A stretch of 49,610 bases of DNA from CAZEQK01 sp964514395 (GCA_964514395.1 CAZEQK010000022.1:1-49610), one strand, 5' to 3'. Positions 1 through 8,075 are shown, numbered from the stretch's first letter. Notes: generated by a model not told the origin, from the sequence alone. A program made the numbers and translations.

Positions 1-55
1 TTTTTTATTTTCAGTTATCATTTTTTATTTATTTTCTGTAATTAAGGCAGATCTT
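1..55. repeat. Terminal direct repeat, left copy
   Basis: The first 55 bases are identical to bases 49556-49610. An exact match of one assembler word length at both contig ends is the usual mark of a circularised contig. The genome is therefore about 49,555 bp, and gene order continues from the portal gene (ending at 42) into the gene at 48950-49576. Whether the packaged DNA is circularly permuted or has fixed ends cannot be told here. Confidence 0.93.
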
Positions 56-1667
56 CTGCCCATTGATAAAATTTATACATTGTCTTGTCCCATATACCAA
101 TCTCTTTACAGAGTTGATTTATGGAATAACATGACCGTAAATTATTAATCGCATCTTTCAATGCTTTTTTCTTTTTTTCGATTATTAAACTATCTGACAT
201 ATCATCTCTTGTAACTGGGGCTACACGTTTATTTTTCTCTGGTTCTTTTAGCGAAGCCGCCATCTTACTTGATTCTTTTCCCTTTTCTCTCATACTCGTA
301 GAACCTTCTGCTTCTCCATGTGCTTCTTCAGCCATTTCCATTTGCTGAGCCATCATTAATGTTTGTAATTGTATCTGGTAGAAGTTGTCAAGACCTCTTA
401 CATACTCTCCACCTTCTTCTTCTGGTATAGGTGGTAAATCAAAGAATTTTCTTACTTCGTTTAGAGTAGAGAATTCCATCATAGCCAAAGCGACGGAGGT
501 TCTTTTTTGCTCATATTCCATCTGATCCATCTTATTAAAGACTTCACGGATACCCCAGTCTATTTCCCAGTATTTTATCCCTTTTAGAATCTTTCTGGTA
601 TTTACATCTCTATTAAAATATTTTCGACAGAAAGGCTCTAAATCAGTATGATCCCTATCTAATTTAGCGAAATATCCTCTTTCACTAACTTCTGATCCCA
701 TAACACCGCTTACTTCACCAAGTAGTATCGGTTGGGGGATACCAGAACCAATTACTATCTGTTGAATACAAATATCAGAAAGAGCTTTAAGATTCAACAT
801 TGAACCCGCTTGACCGAGCATTTCTATCTTTTCCACTTTCTCAAATGGAAGAGCATGCCAACTACGTCTTGTAACGTCACCAAGCGCATTTTTTAATTTG
901 GTTAAATCAGCTTGGTCTACTATGTTTTTTGTAAAGAATACGGGGTGACCAGTACCCCAACGAAAAGCCGCTTCGCCAGTTGCCTTTAAAATTGTAGAAA
1001 GAACAACAATCGGATCAGCTATTGCGGCTAAATCACTATAACCAGTAAAACGATACTCTAAATTGTTTGCTACTTTACGTAGAACTCTTGAAGGATGTAC
1101 TTCAACATATTCAGTTTGTCTCCACCCACCACCAGTAAGTACTTCGATCTCATACATGGTAGGCTTTCCTTTCCCATCAAAGCCTCTAATATGATAATTG
1201 AGAGGGGAAAAGGCTTCCACTTTTAGAATTGGTTTATTTTCATCAAGAGGTTTTTTATATTTCTTTACAGTACCTTCATCATCAGAATACATCATAAGAA
1301 TGGCTTCGCCTTGCTCTCTCTCATATGCAGAGAGTTTTTCCATTTCCATGAACCAATTAATGTCTTGAAGGTGTTGTATTAATTTTTGAGTTGTTTTAAT
1401 ACTTTTATCTTTTTCGTCTGGTATCTTTATAGCGAGTTTATTGTTCCATAGATCCTTCGCATAAAGATATATAAATCTGAAACCGACAGCAGTACGTAAT
1501 GCTAACCGCTGTAGTTTAATGGGAAATTGCCATTGCATGAAGTATTCTTCCTTGTCTTCATCAGTAGCGTTTTCATAATGCCCAAAAGGGCTTTCACTAT
1601 ATATATCTGATAATTTTTCATATCCATCAAGCATAACGAATGGCTGAGTCTTTTTAAATAATCCCAA
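42..1667 (-). CDS. Portal protein
   Basis: Probable portal, the dodecameric ring at the capsid vertex through which DNA is packaged and to which the tail attaches. The 541-residue length is normal for a portal. The middle carries a GIPQPILLGEVSG-type loop, then conserved charged helices and an acidic/Met-rich C-terminal tail, resembling the DUF1073/Acb1-N-like portal group. In the circular genome it is followed 20 bp later by the gene at 49576. The open frame begins at TTG 1667. An ATG at 1677 lies where a late promoter (1691-1730) would start a near-leaderless transcript, but it is one base out of frame across a run of seven T, so either TTG is used or the run hides a slip or an error. Family assignment is from overall pattern and position beside protease and capsid genes. 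Confidence 0.82.
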   Translation of the reverse strand: MGLFKKTQPFVMLDGYEKLSDIYSESPFGHYENATDEDKEEYFMQWQFPIKLQRLALRTAVGFRFIYLYAKDLWNNKLAIKIPDEKDKSIKTTQKLIQHLQDINWFMEMEKLSAYEREQGEAILMMYSDDEGTVKKYKKPLDENKPILKVEAFSPLNYHIRGFDGKGKPTMYEIEVLTGGGWRQTEYVEVHPSRVLRKVANNLEYRFTGYSDLAAIADPIVVLSTILKATGEAAFRWGTGHPVFFTKNIVDQADLTKLKNALGDVTRRSWHALPFEKVEKIEMLGQAGSMLNLKALSDICIQQIVIGSGIPQPILLGEVSGVMGSEVSERGYFAKLDRDHTDLEPFCRKYFNRDVNTRKILKGIKYWEIDWGIREVFNKMDQMEYEQKRTSVALAMMEFSTLNEVRKFFDLPPIPEEEGGEYVRGLDNFYQIQLQTLMMAQQMEMAEEAHGEAEGSTSMREKGKESSKMAASLKEPEKNKRVAPVTRDDMSDSLIIEKKKKALKDAINNLRSCYSINQLCKEIGIWDKTMYKFYQWAEDLP

Positions 1668-1690
1668 AAAAAGTCATCTTTTTATTATTT

Positions 1691-1730
1691 TATATTTTTT
1701 AAATAGCTTTCAGATTATAAAAAAATATAT
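1691..1730 (-). promoter_or_regulatory. Late promoter element 1 (portal)
   Basis: Read on the minus strand this is a T-run, then TCTGAAAGCTATTTA and an A/T-rich TATA region. It matches elements at 43369-43408 and 45413-45450 at all but one to four of about 40 positions. GAAAGC resembles an archaeal BRE and the following TTTAAAAA/TTTATAAA a TATA box. A start about 25 nt downstream would fall just before the portal gene. Confidence 0.65.
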
Positions 1731-1740
1731 TAAAAAGAAT

Positions 1741-1757
1741 GCAAAAGTTTAAATAGG
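1741..1757 (+). promoter_or_regulatory. Promoter of the TFB operon
   Basis: GCAAAAGTTTAAATAGG has an A-rich BRE-like stretch and a TTTAAATA TATA box at 1748-1755, about 55 bp before the TFB start. The expected transcription start is near 1777. It is back-to-back with late promoter element 1. Confidence 0.6.
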
Positions 1758-1810
1758 ATGAAAAATATTTAATAATTATATATAAAAATTAAAAAATATT
1801 CATTATAGAA

Positions 1811-2659
1811 ATGAAATGTCCTGAATGCGGAAAGGAAGTGTATGATCTACATACTTGTACTAATTGTGGACTTGTGGTTGATCCAATGCAATATGATTTT
1901 GGACCATGTAAAAAAATGAATGGTCAAAAAAAAGAAAAGGAGTATGATAACGAGGGGATGAGACCATTAGATCCTTCGATTCAATATACACACATATTCC
2001 CAAAAAGAGTAAGGAGACCAGCACTTAGAAGAGCCTTTAAAGTACAACGAAAAGAACAACGAGAATCAGATGCTCATGAGTATATGAAAACGTTTCTTGA
2101 TATAAAAAAACATTGTTCAGTTTTACAATTACCTAAAATCGTAATAGAAGAAGTGCTTAATATCTATAGATGCACATTAGAGAAAGAACCCAATTTCTTT
2201 ATGAGATATGGGAGAGTGCCCTCATACATGGCGTTTATAAAGATAGCTTGTAGAATCCATGATTATATTATAAAAAAATCGGAATTAAATGTATTAGCGG
2301 ATTACGATTTGGATAACGAGAGAAAATTTAATCGCCCATATATGGCTATACTTAAGATGTTTAAGTTGATATTCCCTATACCAAAAAATCCTAATTATAT
2401 AGACTACGTATGTTCTATACTGGAACTACCTTATAGTTGCGCACAGAAAGTGCGAGATATATACAAATCCCTAATTTGTGTTTTTAAATCGGGATATATA
2501 GAGAGTTATATATTAGCTCTCTACTATATCCTCTATAAAAAAGAATACAAACTAACATTCAAGTTATTAGGAGAGACTTTTGAAGTATCTGAAATATCTA
2601 TAATGAATAGAAGAAAAGAATTAATGAAGGTGATGAACAATAACGCCGAAAGAATTTAA
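1811..2659 (+). CDS. tfb: Viral transcription factor B (TFB/TFIIB) homologue
   Basis: Homologue of the archaeal initiation factor TFB, which bridges TBP-bound promoter DNA and RNA polymerase. Residues 3-19 form a zinc ribbon (CPEC and CTNC pairs). Two cyclin-like repeats follow at roughly 90-170 and 180-275. The first contains the ACRIHDYI segment of repeat 1, and the second ends in VSEISIMNRRKEL, close to the DNA-recognition helix of TFIIB repeat 2. The length of 282 aa is near that of cellular TFB (about 300). The region between the zinc ribbon and the first repeat, which holds the B-reader/B-linker in cellular TFB, is divergent. It heads a plus-strand operon from its own TATA promoter, placed among minus-strand virion genes. 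It probably recruits host polymerase to viral promoters, but which class is unknown. Confidence 0.88.
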   Translation: MKCPECGKEVYDLHTCTNCGLVVDPMQYDFGPCKKMNGQKKEKEYDNEGMRPLDPSIQYTHIFPKRVRRPALRRAFKVQRKEQRESDAHEYMKTFLDIKKHCSVLQLPKIVIEEVLNIYRCTLEKEPNFFMRYGRVPSYMAFIKIACRIHDYIIKKSELNVLADYDLDNERKFNRPYMAILKMFKLIFPIPKNPNYIDYVCSILELPYSCAQKVRDIYKSLICVFKSGYIESYILALYYILYKKEYKLTFKLLGETFEVSEISIMNRRKELMKVMNNNAERI

Positions 2660-2789
2660 AGAATTAATAGAAAGAAAAATAATTAAAAAAAGAAAATATT
2701 CTACTGACCATTATTCTGAATATGCATATGGAGAATATATGGCATTTAAACAATGTTTAGAATATTTTAATGAGATAAAATGGAGATAG
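2640..2789 (+). CDS. Small hypothetical protein with apparent ATA start
   Basis: A 49-codon frame overlapping the end of the TFB gene. It has no ATG, GTG or TTG before a mid-frame ATG, but GGTGAT (2629-2634) lies 5 nt before an in-frame ATA at 2640. The predicted peptide begins TPKEFKELIERK and is charged and helical. It fills the gap between TFB and the next gene without stops. The coding call rests on the Shine-Dalgarno/ATA arrangement seen in several other genes here. Function unknown. Confidence 0.55.
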   Translation: MTPKEFKELIERKIIKKRKYSTDHYSEYAYGEYMAFKQCLEYFNEIKWR

Positions 2790-2792
2790 AGT

Positions 2793-3380
2793 ATGCCATA
2801 TACACAAGATGATGATGTAAGTAAGGCGGGTAAGAGAAGACGGCTGCGTAAAGCCAAGAGCGGAAAAGTAGATGTTATAGAAGATCTTGTAGACTTAGAT
2901 GTACCAGATGATTTCTATGAGAAAAGAGATGCGATGGCTAAACAATTGGCTATTGATAAAGCCAAAAGAGCCGCCCAAGATCGTAAGGTGGAGAAGATAT
3001 TTAGAGAGCGCCGAAGAAAAGCCTTAGAGGCTCAACTACTTGATAGAGACCAAATTGAGGCGATCCAGTTAAAAGTAGAGTTTTTATTACGGGAGATATT
3101 AGATCCAGCGGCTTTTGAATATCTTAATATCATACGTGAGAAAGATAATATATTATGTCATAAGATATGTTATGCATTATTCCCGCCTAAAGATATGAGA
3201 AGAATTGATGACTTATACCAAAGAGCTGTGAGGCATGGGTATAAGGGTAAGAAGATAGACCTCACTACTATTATAAAGTATGAGAGGGCTTTTAAAGGAA
3301 TTAAACCGAAAATGGAGGTAGAAAGAGATGGGAAAAGAATCGATATCCGAGAACAAATCGGAGCCAGAAAAGTCGCCTAA
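2793..3380 (+). CDS. PDCD5-like DNA-binding protein (tentative)
   Basis: 195 aa. A basic N-terminal region (KRRRLRKAK) and a long charged helix lead into a segment reading LLREILDPAAFEYLNIIREK at about 97-116. This resembles the ILTPEARERLxxIR core of the archaeal PDCD5/TFAR19 family, small DNA-binding proteins present in nearly all archaea. A second helical region and a KPKMEVERDGKR tail follow. GGAGAT lies just upstream of the ATG. It is second or third in the TFB operon, consistent with a chromatin or transcription role. The match is by eye and weak outside the core. Confidence 0.45.
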   Translation: MPYTQDDDVSKAGKRRRLRKAKSGKVDVIEDLVDLDVPDDFYEKRDAMAKQLAIDKAKRAAQDRKVEKIFRERRRKALEAQLLDRDQIEAIQLKVEFLLREILDPAAFEYLNIIREKDNILCHKICYALFPPKDMRRIDDLYQRAVRHGYKGKKIDLTTIIKYERAFKGIKPKMEVERDGKRIDIREQIGARKVA

Positions 3381-3531
3381 ATATAATTTTAGGGGAAAAT
3401 CAATATTTGACGACATGTGTAAATTATTACCAGAAACAGAAACTGTATATGGTGAAAAAGTAACTATATGTAAGGAGTGTGGGTATTATGTCATTAGAGG
3501 AAAATGTCAAAAATGTAGAAAAGAAGAGTAA
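3328..3531 (+). CDS. Small zinc-ribbon protein
   Basis: 67 aa. A polar N-terminus precedes a C-terminal zinc ribbon with CKEC and CQKC knuckles about 10 residues apart. It overlaps the previous gene by 53 bases in another frame and the next gene as well, a tight translational arrangement. Such short ribbons usually bind nucleic acid or protein. No specific function is recognised. Confidence 0.7.
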   Translation: MGKESISENKSEPEKSPKYNFRGKSIFDDMCKLLPETETVYGEKVTICKECGYYVIRGKCQKCRKEE

Positions 3532-3700
3532 AGAACAAGTAGGTAAAGTAGGTAAGAATATCTTTTTTATAGACATCTTCGAGTGCCATAAATGCGGCGC
3601 TACGATCTATAAAGAGGCATATAAAGATGAGAAAGGGTATCTGTGCCAAAAATGTGCATGGGAGCCTTATTTGAAGGAGATTAAAGATGATACTGCATAG
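3488..3700 (+). CDS. Small zinc-ribbon protein
   Basis: 70 aa from ATG 3488, chosen over an upstream GTG because GGAGTG lies at good spacing. A charged helix of about 20 residues leads to a zinc ribbon (CHKC, CQKC). It overlaps both neighbours and belongs to the TFB operon. Function unknown. Confidence 0.68.
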   Translation: MSLEENVKNVEKKSKEQVGKVGKNIFFIDIFECHKCGATIYKEAYKDEKGYLCQKCAWEPYLKEIKDDTA

Positions 3701-3737
3701 ATGGGATAGATATAGATGGTATCAAGCTGGTGGAGAT

Positions 3738-4073
3738 ATGGAAAAAGGAGATTATGTTATCTGTAAGGAAGATCCGACGGTTTTGAAATGGAATGGGAAA
3801 AATGGAATACCAATAGGAAAAGTTATAGGTACAAGTTATACTACCAAATATTCATGGGGAGATAGAGTTCTTATAGATGAAATATGGGATGGTGGTTATT
3901 TGTTAGAAACTTTAAAAATAGGAAATCAGATGTTTTATATAGGTAATAGATTAGATTATGTGAAACGGAAAGTGGATGGAAAATCTGACGAAGAAATTTT
4001 TGAAATATATGACAAAAAACATGCTATAGATGAAGTTATTTATAAATTAAAGAAAGTGAGAGACAAACTATGA
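3738..4073 (+). CDS. Hypothetical protein, beta-rich
   Basis: 111 aa from ATG 3738, which follows a clear GGTGGAG. An in-frame ATG at 3687 would add 17 residues but lacks a good ribosome site. The sequence alternates short hydrophobic strands with Gly/Asp turns (GDYVIC, GKVIGTSY, GDRVLIDEI), like a small SH3/KOW-type barrel, and ends in a charged helix. Its stop overlaps the next start as ATGA. Function unknown. Confidence 0.65.
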   Translation: MEKGDYVICKEDPTVLKWNGKNGIPIGKVIGTSYTTKYSWGDRVLIDEIWDGGYLLETLKIGNQMFYIGNRLDYVKRKVDGKSDEEIFEIYDKKHAIDEVIYKLKKVRDKL

Positions 4074-4360
4074 CTGGTTCAAAATATAAAGATATAGATG
4101 TACCATTCTGCTGCGAATGTTCAAGATTCATGGTAAAGTATATAGGAGAGGTAGAAGTCGCCTTAAATCATTATAATGACGAAAAATTTGAAGTGAGGAC
4201 TGGCAAAGCCTATAAATGCCCAGAATGTGGCAGAAGAATCATTTATGAATGGACACGATATGAAAATAAGATTCCCGCCAAAAAATTTAAGACTGGTGGT
4301 AATTGGAAAATTTTTCTCGAAGATCATAAACATTGGTGTAGAGGACGAGCAAAGAAATAG
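4070..4360 (+). CDS. Zinc-ribbon protein
   Basis: 96 aa, with a start coupled to the previous stop (ATGA). Two CxxC knuckles (CCEC near 15 and CPEC near 50) flank a beta region, as in a split zinc ribbon. A His/Cys-containing basic tail (HKHWCRGR) may add nucleic-acid contacts. Member of the TFB operon; function unknown. Confidence 0.7.
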   Translation: MTGSKYKDIDVPFCCECSRFMVKYIGEVEVALNHYNDEKFEVRTGKAYKCPECGRRIIYEWTRYENKIPAKKFKTGGNWKIFLEDHKHWCRGRAKK

Positions 4361-4467
4361 AACGTATTTGCGAAACTTGTAGATACGGAGATTATGGGCT
4401 TTTTGATGAGCCGTGTAGAAGCTGTGATATAGAAACTAATGATAAATGGGAGCCAGAAGATGAGTGA
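4357..4467 (+). CDS. Small four-cysteine protein with apparent ATA start
   Basis: 36 aa. The peptide carries CETC, PCRSC and a KWEP end, a pattern common in small phage zinc proteins, so the frame is very likely coding. No ATG/GTG/TTG exists between the upstream in-frame stop and the first Cys. The ATA at 4357 overlaps the previous stop as ATAG, mimicking the ATGA junctions used elsewhere in this genome. The ribosome site (GAGG, 12 nt upstream) is weaker than for the other ATA genes. Confidence 0.65.
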   Translation: MERICETCRYGDYGLFDEPCRSCDIETNDKWEPEDE

Positions 4468-4657
4468 AATATATATAGTTACTTGGGAAGGATATAAGAT
4501 GTTTCATATTGTTGGCGTATATTCTTCTTTTGAAAAAATCCCCAATTATATTTTAGACGGATACCCTTCAAGAGAATATAATATATATAAATCCAAATTG
4601 GATAGTGGAAAGACTTTTTGGTATATTCAAGAAGATTTATGGGAAGAACAAGATTAG
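4460..4657 (+). CDS. Hypothetical protein
   Basis: 65 aa from ATG 4460, chosen because GGGAGCC precedes it; an ATG at 4439 lies inside the previous gene. It is rich in aromatic residues with beta-strand character (IYIVTWEGYKMFHIVGVY). It is last in the TFB operon and its end overlaps the end of the convergent terminase gene by 4 bases. Function unknown. Confidence 0.6.
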   Translation: MSEIYIVTWEGYKMFHIVGVYSSFEKIPNYILDGYPSREYNIYKSKLDSGKTFWYIQEDLWEEQD

Positions 4658-6534
4658 CCAGAGATAACGAAGAAAAACGCATCCTTTTGTTCTAATATCG
4701 AACACGCATTTCCAAGCGCATCTATAACATCAAAATGCTTACATGAAGGAAAAGTAGTGAATTCATCACGAAATTCCTTGAAATTTCTCATTTTTTTATT
4801 TACATATAATTGATTATTCGCAATTATATCCTCAAGCTGCCACCAGATTCTCATTGCCTTAGCAGGTAATTGTATTCGTTTTACACTATCTTCTTTTCTT
4901 AGACGGGCAGTTTCTTGTCTTGAAGAGAATCCTTGTATATTCACGAAGCCGACTTGTCTCGAAATTCGTCTGACTTTATCAGATTGTTGAAGATCATCTT
5001 CCATATATATAGTTCGTAATAGTGGAAATGTTTGGCAGGCTTCAGCGAACATTTTTATATAATCTCTTTCTGTAGCACCCCGTTTTAGGTATAGTTCAAG
5101 AAAATAGAATTTTCTCTCCCAAAGGGCTACTATACACAGAGCTGAGAAATCGGCTCTTGAAGTTACACCCGTAGCTATATCCATAAAGCCTATAATTTTA
5201 TATTGTCGGCTCCCAGAGTATTGTTTTACTTCATGAAGGAAGTTTTCATATCCACGCATCATACGGAGATCTGACCAGTTCCAGAATTTTCCAGTTGCTG
5301 CTATAGGATTGAGTTGGTATTCGGATTCCCACTTAACCTTATCCATTTTTGTCATTTTGTATATAAAAAACTCGATGTCAAATCTACCATTTCCATCATC
5401 GGTTATCTCCCAATCGTCTGAATATACGGCTACTTTATCAAATATTTGTTTTCCTTCTACAGCCTTGTAAAGAATCTCGTATTGAGAGGGGAATTTTATA
5501 ACCGCTGGACGCTTATAAACTACGTGAAATTGGCGGTCTTCCATCTCTTGGTATAGATCAGTAGGTCCCTTTCTTGTAAGTAACCAGAGTTCCCAAGCAT
5601 TTTCAAGACAGCCTTCAAGCTCTCCGTCATACCAGTTCAGCCACTTCATTTTATTCTTTTCAGAATTCAGTTCTAAATTCGCCGACCAGACGTCATCAAA
5701 TATACCACCCGCAAAATGAGCGCCCGTAGCAATCGCAGAATCGGATGAAAATGCCATTAAGGTAGGATCGGTTTGTTTAAAATGACGTTTTACGGTAATT
5801 TCATCTTTTTTCCACGATTGTTTGTGACCTTCATATTTCGTTATATGTGGTAGGAAGCCATAATCGGCTATTATCCGTTTGTTTGTTAGTAGAATATCTC
5901 CTATATCTTTTACACGGAAGATAGCCTTTTGTCGGGTTTCAGACATTATAAAGTAGTTATTATCGGGATTTTCACAAATCTCATGCACCAGTATAGCTAT
6001 AGCAGACATAGTTTTACCCAGATCACGGAATGTTTCAACCATTAGTAAAGTATGCTTCTCCCAAAGTCTAAAAATCTCATTCTGGGTTTTACACCATTGA
6101 TGCGGAGCTTCTTTTAAAAAACGATTCTCATGACCAGCCAAGTAATAAGAAGCCCACTTTTCCATTGAAAGCGGGGAATGATAATCGGTAGGAACCTTCA
6201 TAAGTTCTTGCAGTTCCTTCAAACCGATCTTGTCTAAAGGTCCGAGAAATCTCTCGCCTTCTGTAAAGATTGATAAGTAGAAATCAAGGTCTCTGGCTTT
6301 CCTCTCCTCAATTTTTCGGATTTCAAAGGTCTGTTCATCCTCCAATACCTCTTCTACAGATTTACGCATATTCTCTGGTAACAGCTTAACGTTCTTACCA
6401 TATTTCTGGGCTGTAGTCTTACTAATGCCCGCAGCTTCGGCTATATCGCCATAGGAGTGCCCATGCGCCCGTAACTTTACAATTCTATCTATAGTCTCTT
6501 GAGGAGTTCGAACGCCGATCTTACCTTTCTTCAT
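4654..6534 (-). CDS. terL: Terminase large subunit with N-terminal HTH
   Basis: DNA-packaging motor, 626 aa. Residues 8-50 form a helix-turn-helix (YGDIAEAAGISKTTAQKYG), as found in small terminase subunits. The ATPase follows, with a divergent Walker A (FRDLGKT) and Walker B (GGIFDDV). The C-terminal RNase H-like nuclease shows Asp in GFMDIATG, then MEDD and HFDVIDALGNA acidic residues. No separate small subunit was found nearby, so the HTH may recognise the packaging site in cis. It is separated from the portal by the plus-strand TFB operon. A TATA-like AT stretch lies 30-50 bp upstream on the minus strand. Confidence 0.93.
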   Translation of the reverse strand: MKKGKIGVRTPQETIDRIVKLRAHGHSYGDIAEAAGISKTTAQKYGKNVKLLPENMRKSVEEVLEDEQTFEIRKIEERKARDLDFYLSIFTEGERFLGPLDKIGLKELQELMKVPTDYHSPLSMEKWASYYLAGHENRFLKEAPHQWCKTQNEIFRLWEKHTLLMVETFRDLGKTMSAIAILVHEICENPDNNYFIMSETRQKAIFRVKDIGDILLTNKRIIADYGFLPHITKYEGHKQSWKKDEITVKRHFKQTDPTLMAFSSDSAIATGAHFAGGIFDDVWSANLELNSEKNKMKWLNWYDGELEGCLENAWELWLLTRKGPTDLYQEMEDRQFHVVYKRPAVIKFPSQYEILYKAVEGKQIFDKVAVYSDDWEITDDGNGRFDIEFFIYKMTKMDKVKWESEYQLNPIAATGKFWNWSDLRMMRGYENFLHEVKQYSGSRQYKIIGFMDIATGVTSRADFSALCIVALWERKFYFLELYLKRGATERDYIKMFAEACQTFPLLRTIYMEDDLQQSDKVRRISRQVGFVNIQGFSSRQETARLRKEDSVKRIQLPAKAMRIWWQLEDIIANNQLYVNKKMRNFKEFRDEFTTFPSCKHFDVIDALGNACSILEQKDAFFFVISG

Positions 6535-7333
6535 ATATTAATAATAGGGATCTCGTAATATAAAAATATATTTTTTAGCCGACGGAAAAACCATTAAAAA
6601 AATCCACATTATATATCATTATTGTATTTTTTATTATTTTATTTTTTTATATATAGTATATATATTATTAATGGTCTTTTCGACGACCAAATGCCACAAA
6701 CTTACGACTCTTACGGGAGTTTAACCAACTTTTGAAACGGGGGAACTGGGAGTCTTCCACTTTTTCCAACAAACGGCTTTAGATTGACGCAAAATTATTT
6801 TCTATCACCTCGAACGATTTTGGGGCTGGGCGGATCAAACAGTCGTGCCCCTCCTTACTCCTCCATATCTTAGATTTTACGCACCCTTTTTTAAATGAAT
6901 TAGCTAACCGATAATTGACAATTCGACGTTGTAAGAAAGAGATTGTAAAGAACTGATTGACATTTTCAATTATACTTTCTACTCATTTTTGAGTAGTTTT
7001 ATTCTACGATGATTACTACTCTTAAGAGTGTATTTTATTTAAGAATGGCTACGGAAAACGCTCAAAAATGCTTGCTTTTGAAAGAGTTTAGCGGAATTTT
7101 GATGTCTGAGAGAGCGATTCTATGCCGACTTCCAGCTGTTTGGCTCTGTAGTCTTATTTTACGACCATTTGGAGCGTTAACTCATTTATGAGTAGATGCC
7201 GAAATTATCGAATTTTGAGAGTAGAAAGCCAGAAATCGCAACAGAAAGCATTTCCGATGTTTGTTCGTTGCGATGTCACGTACAAATGAAAAAAATGAAA
7301 GAGTATTTAAAGACCCCTTCATTTTGAAGGATA
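6535..7333. other. Long non-coding region, GC-richer; possible structured RNA or origin
   Basis: About 800 bp with no convincing gene. The left end is extremely AT-rich, with a TATA-like stretch near 6650-6670 and a short hairpin (AATGGTC...GACCA, 6672-6690). From about 6690 to 7330 the base composition is visibly richer in G and C than neighbouring genes. It carries several hairpins: ACTC...GAGT near 6716, GGGGC...GCCCC at 6835-6855, CTACTC/GAGTAG at 6980-6997 and CCTTC/GAAGG at 7317-7331. GAGTAG recurs several times. A non-coding RNA, the replication origin or a packaging site are all possible; nothing here decides between them. Confidence 0.5.
6580..6695. repeat. Duplicated intergenic element, copy 1
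   Basis: Shares its order of segments with 10936-11045: an A-run followed by CCACATTATAT, a long T-rich stretch, then TTAATGGT, TTTTCGAC and a short complement of the ATGGT arm. The two copies bracket the block of small genes at 7334-10939. Confidence 0.55.
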
Positions 7334-7582
7334 ATGACCCCTAAAATGTCGCTGAAAAAAAGCGACCCCTATTATATGCGCTTTAAAGCTAACCAAAAAC
7401 GCTTTAAAAAAAGGATGGCTGAAATACGCCGTAATCTTAATGATATTATACCTAAAGATGAAATCTATAATCAAGAGGTATTTCTAAAGGAATTAGAGAA
7501 GCATTATACTAATCCAAAGGAAGTATTAGGTATGGTACTTAATTGGAAAAAGACTAAAAGCTGTGAAAAGTATGAAAACTAA
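7334..7582 (+). CDS. Hypothetical protein, shorter member of a tandem pair
   Basis: 82 aa. It starts directly after a CCTTC/GAAGG hairpin. Residues 13-31 (YYMRFKANQKRF and flanks), a central NQEVFLKEL and a C-terminal NWKKTKS match the next gene closely, and the DNA is nearly identical over about 50 bases. It looks like a duplicated copy lacking the central helical and C-terminal cysteine regions. Basic and helical, perhaps nucleic-acid binding. Function unknown. Confidence 0.6.
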   Translation: MTPKMSLKKSDPYYMRFKANQKRFKKRMAEIRRNLNDIIPKDEIYNQEVFLKELEKHYTNPKEVLGMVLNWKKTKSCEKYEN

Positions 7583-8075
7583 AAATATCGACATAGAATC
7601 GACTAATGATATGTATATGCGCTTTAAAGCTAACCAAAAACGCTTTAAAGAAAGGATGGCTGAAATACGCCCTAAGGATGTTGTACCTAAGAATGAAATC
7701 ATTAATCAAGAGTTATTTATTAAGGAGTTAATCAAAAAGCTTGAACTTAAGGATTATAAGGATATAGTAGAAAAGAACAACATAGAACTTAAAGTATTAC
7801 AAGCTATATTAGAACAAGCAAAAGAATTACAAAATGATATTAGGAGTAAAGAACAACACAAGAAACCTAAAGAGGCATTAGGTATGATTAAGAATTGGAA
7901 AAAGACTAAAAGCTATACTAATCCACCTACTAAATTCTTATCATGGATTGATGGTAAACCTCTTACTAAATACTATTGTTATAAGTGTAAACATGAACAT
8001 AAGATTGATTCTAAAATAGGTTTAAAGCATAAGAAATTATATGAATATGATAATACTGAATTAGAGATGTTATAA
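7572..8075 (+). CDS. Hypothetical protein, longer member of a tandem pair
   Basis: 167 aa from ATG 7572; an upstream in-frame GTG at 7563 is possible. It shares the YMRFKANQKRF region, the NQELFIKEL segment and the NWKKTKS segment with the preceding gene, then adds a charged helix and a C-terminal CYKC with HxH residues that could bind zinc. Very Lys-rich. Function unknown. Confidence 0.6.
   Translation: MKTKNIDIESTNDMYMRFKANQKRFKERMAEIRPKDVVPKNEIINQELFIKELIKKLELKDYKDIVEKNNIELKVLQAILEQAKELQNDIRSKEQHKKPKEALGMIKNWKKTKSYTNPPTKFLSWIDGKPLTKYYCYKCKHEHKIDSKIGLKHKKLYEYDNTELEML

Noticed and set aside
7009..7191. 60-codon plus-strand frame in the non-coding region
   Set aside because: No ribosome site, odd Leu/Cys composition, overlaps hairpins; more likely chance in GC-richer DNA.
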